In this document: positions 47,183 to 60,085 of the stretch, one piece after another
Layout of the letters: each line of letters opens with the position of its first letter
Position numbering within the stretch: the stretch's first letter is position 1
DNA from: Hordeum vulgare subsp. vulgare
Taxonomy: Eukaryota > Streptophyta > Magnoliopsida > Poales > Poaceae
DNA length: 64,000 nucleotides
Assembly (NCBI RefSeq): GCF_904849725.1
Contig: NC_058519.1
Coordinates: 180,905,703 to 180,969,702, forward strand
Direction: 5' to 3'
Translations under genes and position numbers: made by a program
Notes under the pieces: generated by a model
What the model was told of the DNA's origin: nothing
The model's database searches: none
The model's input: only the letters and a program-made list of their open reading frames with translations

Positions 47183-48387
47183 TGATACGTCTCAAACATA
47201 TCTATAATTTTTGATGGTTTTATGCTGTTATCTTGTCATCTTTGGATGTTTTATGTACCTTCTATATCTTTTTTGGGACTAACTTATTAATTCAGTGCCA
47301 AGTGCCAGTTCGTGTTTTTTCTGTGTTTTTGGCTCTTTTCAGATCTGATTTTGGAACGGAGTCCAAACGGAATAAAATTCCTGAAATAAATTTTTCCCGA
47401 AAGGAAGAAGATCAGGGGGATTGAGGGCCAAGCAAGGAGAGCTACAGGGGGCCCACAAGCCGTGTAGCCGCCACCAGGGGGCGGCGGCTAGCAGGCTTGT
47501 GGCCTCCCTGGCGCCCCCTGACCTAGCTCCTTCGCCTATATATTCCCTAAAATACAGAAAAAAATCAGGGACTCCACGAAAACACTTTTCTTCCGCCGCA
47601 AGCTTCCGTTTCCGCAAGATCCCATCTGGAGACCCTTCCCGATGCCCTGCCGGAGGGGACTTTGGAGTTGGAGGGCTTCTAAATCAACATATCGCCTCTC
47701 CAATGACTCGTGAGTAGTTCACTTCAGACCTATGGGTCCGTAGTTAGTAGCTAGATGGCTTCTTCTCTCTCTCTTGGATCTACAATACAAAGTTCTCCAT
47801 GATCTTCATGGAGATCTATCCGAGGTAATCCTCTTTGGCAGTGTGTTTGTCGAGATCCGATGAATTGTGGATTTGTGATCAGATTATCTATGATATATAT
47901 TTGAGTCTTTGCTGATTTCTTATATGCATGATTTGATATCCTTGTAAGTCTCTCCGAGTCTTGGGTTTTGTTTGGCCAACTAGATCTATGATTCTTGCAA
48001 TGGGAGAAGTATTTGGTTTTGGGTTCTTATCGTGTGGTGACCTTTCCCAGTGACAGTAGGGGCAGCAAGGCACACATCGTGTAGTTGCCATCAAGGGTAA
48101 CAAGTTGGTACTTGTGATACTCCTTCACTGGATCGATACCTTGGTTCTCAAACTGAGGGAAATACTTACCACCGCTGCGCTACATCACCCTTTCCGCTTC
48201 GAGTGAACACCAACGCAAGGCTCCAAGGACACGGGGAAATCCTTTGCATATTTGCCTTGGAAGTCCCTAAAGGCGTAGCCGTAGAAGAAGGATTCCTGGT
48301 GACGTTAGTGAGGAGAATCAAGACAAGAACAGTCTCCCGTCAGCACGTGTTTCTGGCGCCATTGGAAGTTATTTTGTTGCAGTAGCA
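47183..48387 (+). repeat. Right LTR of element D, internally deleted
   Basis: 1205 bp, tgatacgtctc...cagtagca. It lacks about 444 bp present in the left LTR (42872-43318). The join is at about 48108, where caagttg meets gtacttgtgatactcc. Confidence 0.92.
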
Positions 48388-48425
48388 GGGAACAAGTCCA
48401 ACCATTACCCCCACTGTCAGCACGC

Positions 48426-48775
48426 CCCTAGCGGTACTACCGCTTGGGGGAAGCAGTACTACCGCTGACCCTAGCGGTACTACCACTTGGAGGGAGAGGT
48501 ACTATAGCAAGCCCCAACGGTACTACCGCCAGACCTGGGTGGTACTACCGCTAGGCAGACTCAAAACCACGGTAGTAGAAATACTACTATCGATCCTACC
48601 ACTGCTGGAAAAGTATTTGCAAAAAGTCCGACGAAGTACAACTGCTCACAGAGGGAGGTACTACCGTCCCTAAGCGGTACTACCGCTCGGCTGGAGCGAT
48701 ACTACCGCTCAGATAGTGGTACTACCGCTAGCGAGCGGTACTACTGCTCAGCTTGGGCGGTATTACCGCTGGACC
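48426..48775. repeat. Palindrome cluster in the C 5' LTR
   Basis: About twelve units of gcggtactaccgc type, corresponding to 31440-31735. One region (about 48710-48770) has extra units absent from the other LTR. Confidence 0.88.
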
Positions 48776-49048
48776 CTTTGGAAATGCAAGGATAGACCAA
48801 GCGGGTGCTCCATTGCCGCAAAGAGAAGGTGGTGGAAAGAAAAAGTGCGCGTGTGTGAGTTGATTCCACCGAAACCTTTCCAACGCAGACCCCCTCTTAA
48901 TAGTACGGCTTTCCTACTACTCAACACTAATAAAGAGAACCGTAGGAAACACCGTGCTCCAACAACACCGAGGGGTGACGAATCCTCTTGTGTCATGTGA
49001 TGTATTATCTAAAATGCTCAATGCACACGATTAGTCTGTAGAGGTGAT

Positions 49049-49620
49049 CACTACAGGAATCAGCTTCTTTGCCGTCTGCCATCACAGACGGCAAAGACTA
49101 AATCCCGGACGGCAAAGACAAAACAATAGACGGCAAAGAATCTCACGGCCGGCAAAATTACCGCGTCCGCCTACGATGGCATAGGACCTTCTTTGCCGTC
49201 TGTCCCCCCAAATCGGACGGCAAAGCTCTTTGCCGTCAGCTTTCCTTAGGAGCAGTCGGCAAAGTGCTCGAGACGGCAGCCGACAGGCGTTACCTCCGTT
49301 AGGGGTTAACGGAGGCTTTGTCGTCTGCCTCCCCCTTATTATTTGCCGTTTGCCTCCCCCTTATTCTTTGTCGTCTACCTCCCCCTTATTCTTTACCGTC
49401 TGCCTCCTCCTCCCCCCTCCACTCTTTGCCGTCTGCCTCCTGCTCCCCCCTCCTCTGTGCCCTCTTCTTTGCCGTCTGCCCACCCTGGAGGCAGACGGCA
49501 AAGAGCCTATATAGACACCCCAGGATGCACAGCTGGGTGCCATGTGGCACCTTTGCCATCTGCCAGCTGATGGCACATGTCTTTGCAATAAGCTGGCAGA
49601 CGGCAAAGAGCCCATATAGT
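49049..49620. repeat. Left terminal and subterminal repeats of the CACTA element
   Basis: About fifteen copies of tttgccgtctgcc or its complement in direct and inverted orientation. These are the kind of sites bound by TNPA in En/Spm. A minisatellite of about 28 bp (tgcctcccccttattctttg) lies at about 49325-49420. Confidence 0.9.
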
Positions 49621-49961
49621 ACCTGTTTTTTTGTTTTATATTATTTCACAGCACATATATATATATATATATATTTGACATCACATTTATATAATTCACC
49701 ACACATATATGATATATAGTTCACCACACATATACTTGCCAACACATATATATATAATTCACCACACATATATGATATACATATAAATCAATGTACATCC
49801 CCATATATCGAAAGAACCAACATACAAAGTATTGCACTGTTTATCCATATATACATATACATATAGTTCGACATTGTTCATCAACTCAAATGAAAACTAG
49901 ATGATATACATATAAAGTTCATCCATCGACATTTATCAACTCCATGAATGCCAGCTTCCAT
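49621..49961. other. AT-rich stretch next to the TNPA-like gene end
   Basis: (AT)n at about 49655-49673 and repeats of the type cacacatatat to about 49760. It probably contains the 3' untranslated region of the TNPA-like gene. Confidence 0.6.
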
Positions 49962-52900
49962 TCATGTAGCAATCCAATCTGCAAAAATGTGAATAAGAAA
50001 GTCAGAAGAAGAACAAAATATAATGTTTTCAGCTAATTATGTCATTTTTAGCGGAAAACAAGCTAAGAATATAATATTCATGAGCTAACCAAGGTTCTTA
50101 TGCCATTTTTAGCTTATTATGGCATTTTGGAGCTAAATGGGTTAATTAAAGCAAGGATAATATGAAAGAGGAGAAGAAAGAGGAGGAGGAGGAGAAGAAG
50201 AAGAAATCAAGAAGAAGGAGGAGAAGGACTAGAAGGTCCTTGGCCTTCTCCTCCTCCTCCTTCTCCTTCTTCTCTTCTTCTTCTTCTTCTTCTTCTTTCT
50301 TTTCATTTCGCCTATTTCTTCTCCTCTTCTCCTCTTGTTGGAGCTAAATTACCTAATTATGTCTTTTTGGAGCTAAATGGGTTAATTCTCCCATTTTAGA
50401 GGAAAGCAAGCTAAGGATATAATATTCATGAGCTAACCAAGGCTCTTAAGCCATTTTGAGCTTATTATGGTATTTTGGAGCTAAATGGGCTAATTATGTC
50501 ATTGTTGGGGAAAATTAAAGCAAGGATAATATGAAAGAGGAGAAGAAAGAGGAGGAGGAGGAGGAGAATAAGAAATCAAGAAGGAGGAGAAGGAGGAGGA
50601 GGAGAAGGACTAGAAGGTCCTTGGCCTTCTCCTTCTCCTCCTCCTCCGCCTCCTTCTCCTTCTTCTCTTCTTCTTCTTCTTCTGCTTCTTCTTCTTCTTT
50701 CTTTTCATTTTTCCTATTTCGTCTCCTCTTCTCCTCTTGTTGGAGCTAAATTACCTAATTATGTCTTTTTGGAGCTAAATGGGTTAATTATCCCATTTTA
50801 GAGGAAAACAAGCTAAGTATATAATATTCATGAGCTAACCAAGGTTCTTATGCCATTTTGAGCTTATTATGGTATTTTGGAGCTAAATGGGCTAATTATG
50901 TCATTGTTTGGGAAATTAAAGCAAGGATAATATGAAAGAGGAGAAGAAAGAGGAGGCGGAGGAGAAGAAGAAGAAATCAAGGAGGAGAAGGAGGAGAAGA
51001 AGGAGGAGGAGGAGAAGGACTAGAAGGTCCTTGGCATTCTCCTTCTCCTCCTCCTCCTCCTTCTCCTTCTTCTCTTCTTCTTCTTCTTCTTCTTCTTCTT
51101 CTTTCTTTTCATTTTGCCTATTTCTTCTCCTATTCTCCTCTTGTTGGAGCTAAATTACCTAATTATGTCTTTTTGGAGCTAAATGGGTTAATTATCCCAT
51201 TTTCGAGGAAAACAAGCTACGTATATAATATTCATGAGCTAACGAAGGTTCTTATGCCATTTTGAGTTTATTATGGTATTTTGGAGCTAAATGGGCTAAT
51301 TATCTCATTGTTCGGGAAATTAAAGCAAGGATAATATGAAAGAGGAGAAGAAAGAGGAGGAGGAGGAGAAGAAGAAGAAATCAAGAAGAAGGAGGAGTAG
51401 GAGAAGGACAGGAAGGTCCTTGGCCTTCTCCTTCTCCTCCTCCTCCTCCTTCTCCTTCGTCTCTTCTTCTTCTTCTTCTTCTTCTTCTTCTTCTTCTTTC
51501 TTTTCATTTTGCCTATTTCTTCTCCTCTTCTCCTCTTGTTGGAGCTAAATTACCTAATTATGTCTTTTTAGAGCTAAATGGGTTACTTATCCCATTTTAG
51601 AGGAAAACAAGCTAAGTATATAATATTCATGAGCTAACCAGGGTTCTTATGGCATTTTGAGCTTATTATGGTATTTTGGACCTAAATGGGCTAATTATGT
51701 CATTGTTGGGGAAATTATAGCAAGGATAATATGAAAGAGGATAAGAAAGAGGAGGAGGAGGAGAAGAAGAAGAAATCAAGAAGAAGGAGGAGAAGGAGGA
51801 GGAGGAGAAGGACTAGAAGGTCCTTGTCCTTCTCCTTCTCCTCCGCCTCCTCCTCCTTCTCCTTCTCTTCTTCTTCTTCTTCTTCTTCTTCTTTCTTTTA
51901 ATTTTTCCTATTTCTTCTCCTCTTCTCCTCTTGTTGGAGCTAAATTACCTAATTATGTCTTTTTGGAGCTAAATGGGCTAATTATCCCATTTTAGAGGAA
52001 AACAAGCTAAGTATATAATATGCATGAGCTAACCAAGGTTCTTATGCCATTTTGAGCTTATTATGGTATTTTGGAGCTAAATGGACTAATTATGTCATTG
52101 TTGGGGGAATTAAAGCAAGGATAATATGACAGAGGAGAAGAAAGAGGAGGATGAGGAGAAGAAGAAGAAATCAAGAAGAAGGAGGAGAAGGAGGAGAAGG
52201 AGGAGGAGGAGGAGGACTAGAAGGTCCTTGGCATTCTCCTTCTCCTCCTCCTCCTCCTTCTCCTTCTTCTCTTCTTCTTTCTTTTCATTTTTCCTATTTC
52301 TTCTCCACTTCTCCTCTTGTTGGAGCTAAATTACCTAATTATGTCTTTTTGGAGCTAAATGGGCTAATTATCCCATTTTAGAGGAAAACAAGCTAAGTAT
52401 ATAATATTCATGAGCTAACCAAGGTTCTTATGCCATTTTGAGCTTATTATGGTATTTTGGAGCTAAATGGGCTAATTATGTCATTGTCGGGGAAATTAAA
52501 GCAAGGATAATATGAAAGAGGAGAAGAAAGAGGAGGAGGAGGAGAATAAGAAGAAATCAAGAAGAAGGAGGAGAAGGAGGAGAAGGAGGAGGAGGAGAAG
52601 GACTAGAAGGTCCTTGGCCTTCTCCTTCTCCTCCTCCTCCTCCTCCTCCTCCTTCGCCTTCTTCTCTTCTTCTTCTTCTTCTTCTTCTTCTTTCTTTTCA
52701 TTTTTCCTATTTCTTCTCCTCTTCTCCTCTTGTTGGAGCTAAATTACCTAATTATGTCTTTTTGGAGCTAAATGGGCTAATTATCCCATTTTATAGGAAA
52801 ACAAGCTAAGTATATAGTATTCATGAGCTAACCAAGGTTCTTATGCCATTTTGAGCTTATTATGGTATTTTGGAGCTAAATGAGCTAATTATGTCATTGT

Positions 52901-55900
52901 TGGGGAAATTAAAGCAAGGATAATATGAAAGAGGAGAAGAAATAGGTGGAGGAGGAGAAGAAGAATAAATCAAGAAGAAGTAGGAGAAGGAGGAGACGGA
53001 GGAGGAGGAGAAGGACTAGAAGGTCCTTGGCCTTCTCCTTCTCCTCCTCCTCCTCCTTCTCCTTCTTCTCTTCTTCTTCTTCTTCTTCTTCTTCTTTCTT
53101 TTCATTTTTCCTATTTCTTCTCCTCTTCTCCTCTTGTTGGAGCTAAATTACCTACTTATGTCTTTTTGGAGCTAAATGAGCTAATTATCCCATTTTAGAG
53201 GAAAACAAGCTAAGTATACAATATTCATGAGCTAACCAAGGTTCTTATGCCATTTTGAGGTTATTATGGCATTTTGGAGCTAAATGGGCTAATTATGTAT
53301 TTTTTGGGAAATTAAAGCAAGGATAATATGAAAGAGGAGGAGGAGGAGAAGAAGAAAAAATCGAGAAGAAGTAGGAGAAGGAGGAGAAGGAGGAGAAGGA
53401 GAAGGACTAGAAGGTCCTTGGCCTTCTCCTCCTGCTCCTCCTCCTCCTTCTCCTTCTTCTCTTCTTCTTCTTCTTTCTTTTCATTTTTCCTATTTCTTCT
53501 CCTCTTCTCCTCTTCTCCTCTTCTTGGAGCTAAATTACCTAATTATGTCTTTTTGGAGCTAAATGGGCTAATTATCTCATTTTAGAGGAAAACAAGCTAA
53601 GTATATAATATTCATGAGCTAACCAAGGTTCTTATGCCATTTTGAGGTTATTATGGCATTTGGACCTAAATGGGCTAATTATGTCTTTTGGGGGAAATTA
53701 AAGCAAGGATAATATGAAAGTGGAGAAGAGAAACTTACCGTAGTGGTCATCAAGGAGGACAAACACCACGGTTGCTCGCGGCGGCTTCGTTTGGAGACGG
53801 TTGCCCTGGAGAAGGGTCGTGCGATGCCGCTCAGGAGTTATTCTGCAGAAAAGATATTTTGCAATGTCTCAGTTAGCATGATGACACTCAATTATTAATA
53901 ATACTAGTTTATAATGAAACTCACCGTGCCAATCGAAGAGAAGATGGGCATCGGCGGAAGGGACTTGACCGCTCTTCTCGCAGAGACCCTGAAGAGTGGG
54001 TCTTATTAGTTAGTAATGAAACAGACATTACACACATGATTTGGCTAATGTGAAAAAAACATACCACAAAAAGCTCGTACAGGTCCTGTTGACCCGCCTC
54101 ATTCCGGGCCCTCTCCTCCTCAATCAATCGTGTCGTGGTGTGATCCCTCTCATCAAGAGCAGCCTGAAGAGCAGCCTGGCTTGCCAATCTCTCTTTCTCA
54201 AGAGCAGCCTGGTTTGCCGCTCTCTCTTTCGAAAGAGCAGCCTGAAACACCATTCCTCGTTACCACAGTAATGATCTATGGTGACACACATAATGAAATG
54301 GATGAAAGTGTCCTTAGTTCGTACAACTAACCTCAATGGCCAGTTCGACTGGCCGTGGACGACGCGTTATCTCAGGACAGCTGCTCGACTGGCGCGCCTT
54401 GATCTCCTAAAGAGTGAGTGGACAACGTATTATCCCATCTCCAATGGCTATCGAGCCATGGGGCCTCCCGCCACCAGATATCATCACCAGCTCTGGATCC
54501 AAAGGTTCCTGGCTAGGGTTAAAGTCATCCCCTTTCATAGCCTTCCCCGCGTCCCTATATGCCACGAGCTTCTGGTGGGATGATATGTTGGTGAAGTTAT
54601 TGGGATCATCCAGGTCAGACTCAGAGAATGCCTTCGCCTTCTTGTACGAGGCAGTATGGGCCATGCCATAAAGGTCGTACAAGTGTGGCATCTCCGTCTT
54701 ATTGTGATGCGCCTAAAAGAGAGGAACAAAATATTAGCATCAAGAGTGAACTGCATGAATCATGAAGCAAATCAGATACCCAGTTTCGTCCAAACTAAAG
54801 TAAGTTGGTGTTGCCTTGATGATGTGGCACACCAACCATTTGGCTACGCCGATCCTTCGCATTCTCGTGGACGGCTCGCCAGCTGCCTGTGCACCACTCA
54901 TCAACCAACGCCTCTCAACAATCCATCTTATCCGCACACCATCTCGGGGTCACCTATAAGTTATTAGAAAGAATTTTCAGCGCTACGCCTATGAAGGAAA
55001 TCAAGAAATTTACGTAGAAGGACTTAAGAATAGGTAAGTACCTTCATGTATTGCTCCTTCTTCAGAAACTTTCCGCGGCAATCCTTCTTCTGCTTCTTAA
55101 TACCACGCGTGGCGTAGTAATCTCGAATAGCCTGCGGCCGAGCCTCGTGGCGCAAGTTCTGTAGTAACCGCCTACACTCGGCCTCGAGAACCCTGGCCGC
55201 CTCCTCCTCATATCCATCCTCACACCTATAGAAGGTCTACAATCAAACGTGAAAACACCGATTAGTACAATAATTATCTATATTGTTAATTTTAGATTCT
55301 GTAAAAGGATAATTTACCCAAAAGCTCTTGATCACCATCTCGGCCCTCGTGTGGCACAAGACACCATCTATAATATCCTCCGGCGGGGCCTGCGCAGCCT
55401 GGTAGTGCTCCCAGGAAAATCCTAGTGTAGGAACCTGACCCTTACCAGGCAACGTGACAAACCCTCGGAAATTTGTCCGGCAAAGCACACGAAGGACGGA
55501 GTTCGTCCTGCAGACTCCAAGATGGTGTACCCATCCCCTGAAGTATGATAAGGTCAACGCATTAGATATTTGAACAAACTTGAAGGCAAAAGCTAAAAAA
55601 AGAGTAAATGTACTTACATATCTCCTTCAGGTTTAATCACCGGCCTCTGCTCGCGGGTAGCCGGCGTGACCGGGAGACATGTACTATCACGCTTGTACAC
55701 GGTGGCCCCGTCCACCTGCACATCGCCCTCACTATCCGTAAGCTCATCCCCGCCATCCCCGCCCCCTGAGGCACCCGGACCCTCGGTCCAATCTGGCAAC
55801 TCGGTACGATCCGGCCAGGTCTCCCATCCGGGCCTCTCCACGTCGGGTGAAGCCTCCGGAACCGTAGTCTCCTCCAGCTGCTCCTGGGCCGAATGCACCT

Positions 55901-56294
55901 CGACCCGAGGCTGCTCCTGGACCGGAGCCTCATGGGACGAATGCCCGTCAACAACAGGCTCCTGGAACAGAGTCCCCGTAGCTTCCTCCGCAAACGGGTC
56001 GACCATACTAGTCCTATGCTCGGGTGAATGAGCTGGTGGTGGTGGCGAGGACGGCTCAACAGTCCTCCTGAATCTTCCGCAGCCACCACCTCTCCATGTA
56101 CCCTTCCCCTTCTTCCCTACCCGACCAACACCTCTCCCAGTGGGCAATGCCGCCGACGAAGAAGAACCCACGGGTGGTGTCAACAGACTGTCTGCCAAGG
56201 CTCTATGGAGAGATAGGGGTGGAAGGGAAGTACCACCCCTCGTGCGGGGCGCCTGGGAAGAACCCGTCGAGCGATCTGGACCAGCGCCCACCAT
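49962..56294 (-). pseudogene. TNPA-like second gene of the CACTA element
   Basis: Minus strand start ATG 56294 (MVGAGPDRSTGSS), a Pro/Ser/Glu-rich first exon to about 55619. Exons follow at 55537-55318, 55236-55042, from 54953 to near 54775, about 54712-54394, about 54241-54062, a short one near 53990-53924, and about 53854-53739. A last exon at 49978-49962 ends in TGA. The middle exons (GFVTLPGKGQVPTLGFSWEH, EAECRRLLQNLRHEARPQAI) match the plant Ptta/En/Spm transposase-24 region, and an Ala/Glu-rich coiled coil near 54160-54230 follows. In En/Spm this protein binds subterminal motifs. Several exon edges are approximate, and the frame near 54800-54950 is uncertain, so I call it degraded. The last intron (49979-53738) holds the hairpin-repeat array. 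Confidence 0.6.
50030..53735. repeat. Tandem array of about nine 395-bp foldback units
   Basis: Anchor aagcaaggataatatga recurs near 50149, 50519, 50919, 51323, 51718, 52112, 52498, 52912, 53308 and 53699, with spacings of about 370-414 bp. Each unit has an AT-rich part (gagctaaatgggctaattatg, read in two parts) and a purine arm of gag/gaa triplets. A centre aaggactagaaggtcctt and a pyrimidine arm of ctc/ctt triplets follow, forming a foldback of about 70-90 bp per arm. Open frames of the form Met-Lys-Glu...Arg...Ser/Phe in each unit are by-products of the triplets. Confidence 0.95.
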
Positions 56295-56437
56295 CTTTTC
56301 ACACCTGGTGACCTGCCATGATAAAGATTAAAAGAAATTAGTACAACATAAAAAATTGAATAACTGACATGAATAATAATATGTACAAGAATAATAAAGA
56401 TTAAAATATATATAATTTAAGTTGTGAATCTTACAAA

Positions 56438-59400
56438 CTAATAATCATCATCAATAAATGCATCATCATTATCACTATCACGAATGTCTTCATGAATGAC
56501 GTGCTCGTCGGGTTCAACGGCGTGAATTTGTGAAAGGCCTTCCTTTAATCGTTGAAGCATTGACAGGTCATCCGCATCAGTAACCTCTACGATGTCCATG
56601 TCTTCTGGTTCCGGCTCAGGGCTGGAGTTGGATTCATTGTCGCTGTCTACTTCCATGTTCTTGGGTGAAGCACGGCGGTTCTTGAAACATTTCTTGGAAA
56701 GACGTGTTTCTTGGAAGAGTTTTCCATCATATGTGTCTGGGTTAATGTGAGGTTCATAATCCTGTTCATTTGGGACAGGTGGTCTGACATGTGGCGACAC
56801 TTCATAAACAACATACCAACCTTCCAGATTCTTATCCGTTTGGCATGCCAACGGTAGATAGAAAACTTGGGTCGCCTGTTGACCAATAATATAGACATCG
56901 GGAACATCTAAATGGGTGTTTGGATTGATTTCGACTAGTCCTATATGTTCATGAGTCCTTCTAGTCTTTTTCGGCTGGAACCAATAACATTTGAAGACTA
57001 CGACGTTCGGTGGGTTTTCACCATAGAATTGAAGTTCATAAATTGCTTCAACTCTTCCATAATACTCGATAACACCTTCGCCGATAGCAGAGACACCACA
57101 ATTTGTAGATTTCCGGTCGGGCATAGATAGCTCTTTGCCAAAGGTACGAAAGGGATACCCGTTGATGTTGTATTTCTCAAATGAACGGACCTTATAGTCA
57201 AAACCATTAGCGACTTGTCTCAATTCGGCGTCTATAGACTCTGAATTAGCCTACAAGTTTAATACGAAACGGTTGTTGCATTAGCCGCAAGTTAGACCAA
57301 GAATGAAATGGTCCATTATTGATAATTACCATTTGTTTGAACCAAGAGATGAAACCGGGATAGCCGCCTCCTGTCTTTGACAGAATCTCATACTCTTTGA
57401 CGGAATCATTTTCGATCACCGCTCCATCCGAGAATTTGACAACGTAACGGCTGTTTGAAATATCCGGGAATATGAGCAGTTCAAATGAATTAGAAGTTAC
57501 GGGAAAATGTGCCGAGAACTCACTCGATGTACGGCCGCACTTCTGTTAGGTTGTTCAAGATATACAACGAAATGTTCCGCCATTCTTTGACATCCAACGT
57601 TATTGGTTTCGAAGCACCGGCTGGTGCAAGCTTCCCTTTGAATAGGCTGAGGTTGGACCCACCTTTTTTAGGGTCTGCATCATTGTGCCGAGGCTTCAGA
57701 TTATGCAAATGATGATTTTTGGCTTCGTAGTGTGCTGTCACAAAGTTTGCCACCTCCTCAGTAATGAATGCCTCAGCCATCGATGCTTCAATTCTACGCT
57801 TATTTTTACATTTAGCTCGAAGGGTCTTCTGCATCCTCTCAGTTGCATAGCACCAACGATCTTGCACGGGCCCACCCAATCTTCCCTCGGTCGGTAGATT
57901 TAAAATCAAATGCTGCATTGGATTAAAGAAGCCCGGTGGAAAGATCTTCTCTAACTTGCACAACAACTCCGGTGCAAACTCCTCCATGTCTTCTACCACG
58001 CCAGGCGACAATTCTTTTGCACAAAGAACACGGAAGAAATACCTCAGCTCCGCCAGTACTAGCCATTCATCCTCAGGAATAAAGCCACGTAACATCACCG
58101 GCATTACCCGCTAGCCATATGTGCCAATCATGACTCTTGAGACCAAAGATTTTTAATTTTTCAAGACTCGCTCCCCTCTTTAGATTGGTTGCATACCCAT
58201 CGGGGAACATCAAGTGCATTTTGACCCACAAGATAATTTCCCTCATAGCTGGCCTTCCAAGATTGAACCAGGCCTTTGGCTTCGACCACTTCTGCTTTCC
58301 TTTGCCTTCTCGCATGTTTTGTAACGGTCTATGACATAGTGTCTCTTGATCGACTCTAGCCTTAATATTATCCTTTGTCTTCCCATCTATGTTGAACAAT
58401 GTACCAAAAATAGCCTCTCCGATATTCTTTTCAGTGTGCATCATGTCGATATTGTGTGGAAGAAGGAGGTCTTTGAAGTAAGGAAAATCCCAGAAGCATG
58501 GCTTGTGAGTCCAGGCATGTTTTGAATTATACCCCTTGAAATACCCTGGACGCTCTGGATCAGGCTTGAGGGCGTTTAACTGATCCAGGATCTGTTGGCC
58601 TGTGAATGCAGGTGGTGCCAAGTTTTTGACAGCTTTACCTTTCGTAAAGTTCTTCTTGTCTTTTCTGGACTGATGGTCAGGATCCAGGAACTGTCTATGC
58701 AAGTCAAAGCAAGAATACTTCCGAACCTCCTGCAACCAATGAAACTGAAGAGCTACCTTGCATTGGGGGCACGGGAACCTTCCATGCACACACCATCTAG
58801 AGAATAGCGCATACGCTGGCAAGTCATGCATAGAGTACATGTACCACACATGCATTTTGAAGTTTTCTTTTCTAGCGGCATCGTATCTCTTGACCCCATT
58901 ATCCCAAGCTTCTTCCAATTCATCCTTAAGAGGTTGCAGGTACACATTCATATTCTTCCCCGGATAATTGGCCCCTGGAATTATCAATGTCAGAAATATG
59001 TTCTTTCTTTGCATAATCTGCCCGGGGGGGGGGGGGGGGGGGAGATTGAGTGGAATGACAAATACAGGCCAACAACTGTATTGGGTTGCCGTCATGCCGA
59101 AGGGATTAAAACAATCTGTGGCGGCGCAGACTCGAGGATTCCTTGGATCTGCCGCTTTATCCTGATGCAATCCATCGAAATGTTTCCACGTTTCCCCATC
59201 CGATGTGTGTACCATCATCTTATTCCCATCCGCATCTAGTTTGGTTCTTTTGCCCAATTTGTGCCATGTCATCTGTTGGGCTGTCTGTTCGACCATGAAA
59301 AGACGTTGAAGTCTCGGTACGATTGGCATATACCAAAGAACACTAACTGCGATTTTGGTCTGCCTCTTCTCACCCATACCGTTGTCTACCACAAGATACC

Positions 59401-60085
59401 TGCAAGACTCGCAATTGGGACAATAGTCCAAGTGTGCATACTCCTTCCTAAATAAGACACATCCTTTCTCACATGCATCTATCTTCTCATATGACATCTT
59501 AATTACACGAAGTATTTTGTCCGACTGGTACAGGTTTGCAGGCATGACATGGCCTTTGGGTAGGAAACGTCCAAATAGTGTCATAATCGCGTCTTAGCAT
59601 TCTCTTCCCAAGTTGAACTGAGCCTTCAGAGCCATTACTCGTGCAATTGCATCCAGCTGACAGAGCTCAATGTGCTCATGGAGAGGACGTTTTGAAGACT
59701 CCAACATTTCATAAAAGGCCTTTGCAGATTCCTCCATCTCATCTTCCGAATCCCGAGCATCATCAAAGTCTTGCACCATGTCTTCGATCCCGGTACCATG
59801 CTCGTCCGTGCGACGACGGACCACCTCAGCTCTTGTGCGTTGTATAGACTCACCATGAAATGTCCACACCGTATAATTAGGCTTAAAACCCCTCCTCTGC
59901 AGGTGTTTAATCATTACAGCCTCTGTCGTCTTTTTATAGTTGTCGCATCCAGGACAGGGGCAATAGTTTCTTTCCCGGCCATTTGCGAATGCGGCTTTCA
60001 CAAATTCCTTAGTTTTTACAAACCATTCTTTCGTCATCTCTTTCTGACTAGGGTGACCGTTATACATCCACGCACGATCACTCAT
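56438..60085 (-). pseudogene. TNP2-type transposase gene of the CACTA element
   Basis: Minus strand ATG 60085 (MSDRAWMYNGHP) opens the transposase-associated domain, with the CPCPGCDNYKK zinc-binding stretch. An in-frame TAA at about 59596 splits it from the TNP2 (transposase-21) domain at 59584-58110, which has DCFNPFGM and DMMHTEKNIGEAIFGTL. A frameshift near 58100 precedes the DUF4218 domain (58095-57525; RYFFRVLCAKELSPG and FNPMQHLILNLP). A donor ga|gtgagt near 57523, a short exon at about 57480-57330 and a further exon from about 57250 lead to a DUF4216 domain (FKCYWFQPKKTRR, then GQQATQVFYL). The acidic tail ends DDDY at 56438. A run of 19 G at 59024-59042 encodes extra prolines. One stop and one frameshift make it inactive. 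Confidence 0.88.

Larger units (their letters stand above)
41946..48392 (+). mobile_element. Element D: gag-only gypsy-type LTR retrotransposon
   Basis: Element 41951-48387 (6437 bp), flanked by the 5-bp duplication gggaa (41946-41950 and 48388-48392). Left LTR 41951-43599, primer binding site at 43610-43627, gag-like ORF 43814-44496, about 2.7 kb without coding domains, purine tract before 47183, and right LTR 47183-48387. The primer site matches plant tRNA-Asp, typical of Ty3/gypsy elements. There is no protease, RT or integrase, so it is non-autonomous. The family is common in Triticeae; I do not fix its name. Confidence 0.92.

Noticed and set aside
50162..53585. Series of short Lys/Glu/Arg/Ser/Phe-rich proteins
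   Set aside because: Each arises from gag/gaa and ctc/ctt triplets of the foldback units; the same frame in every unit follows from the tandem repeat.
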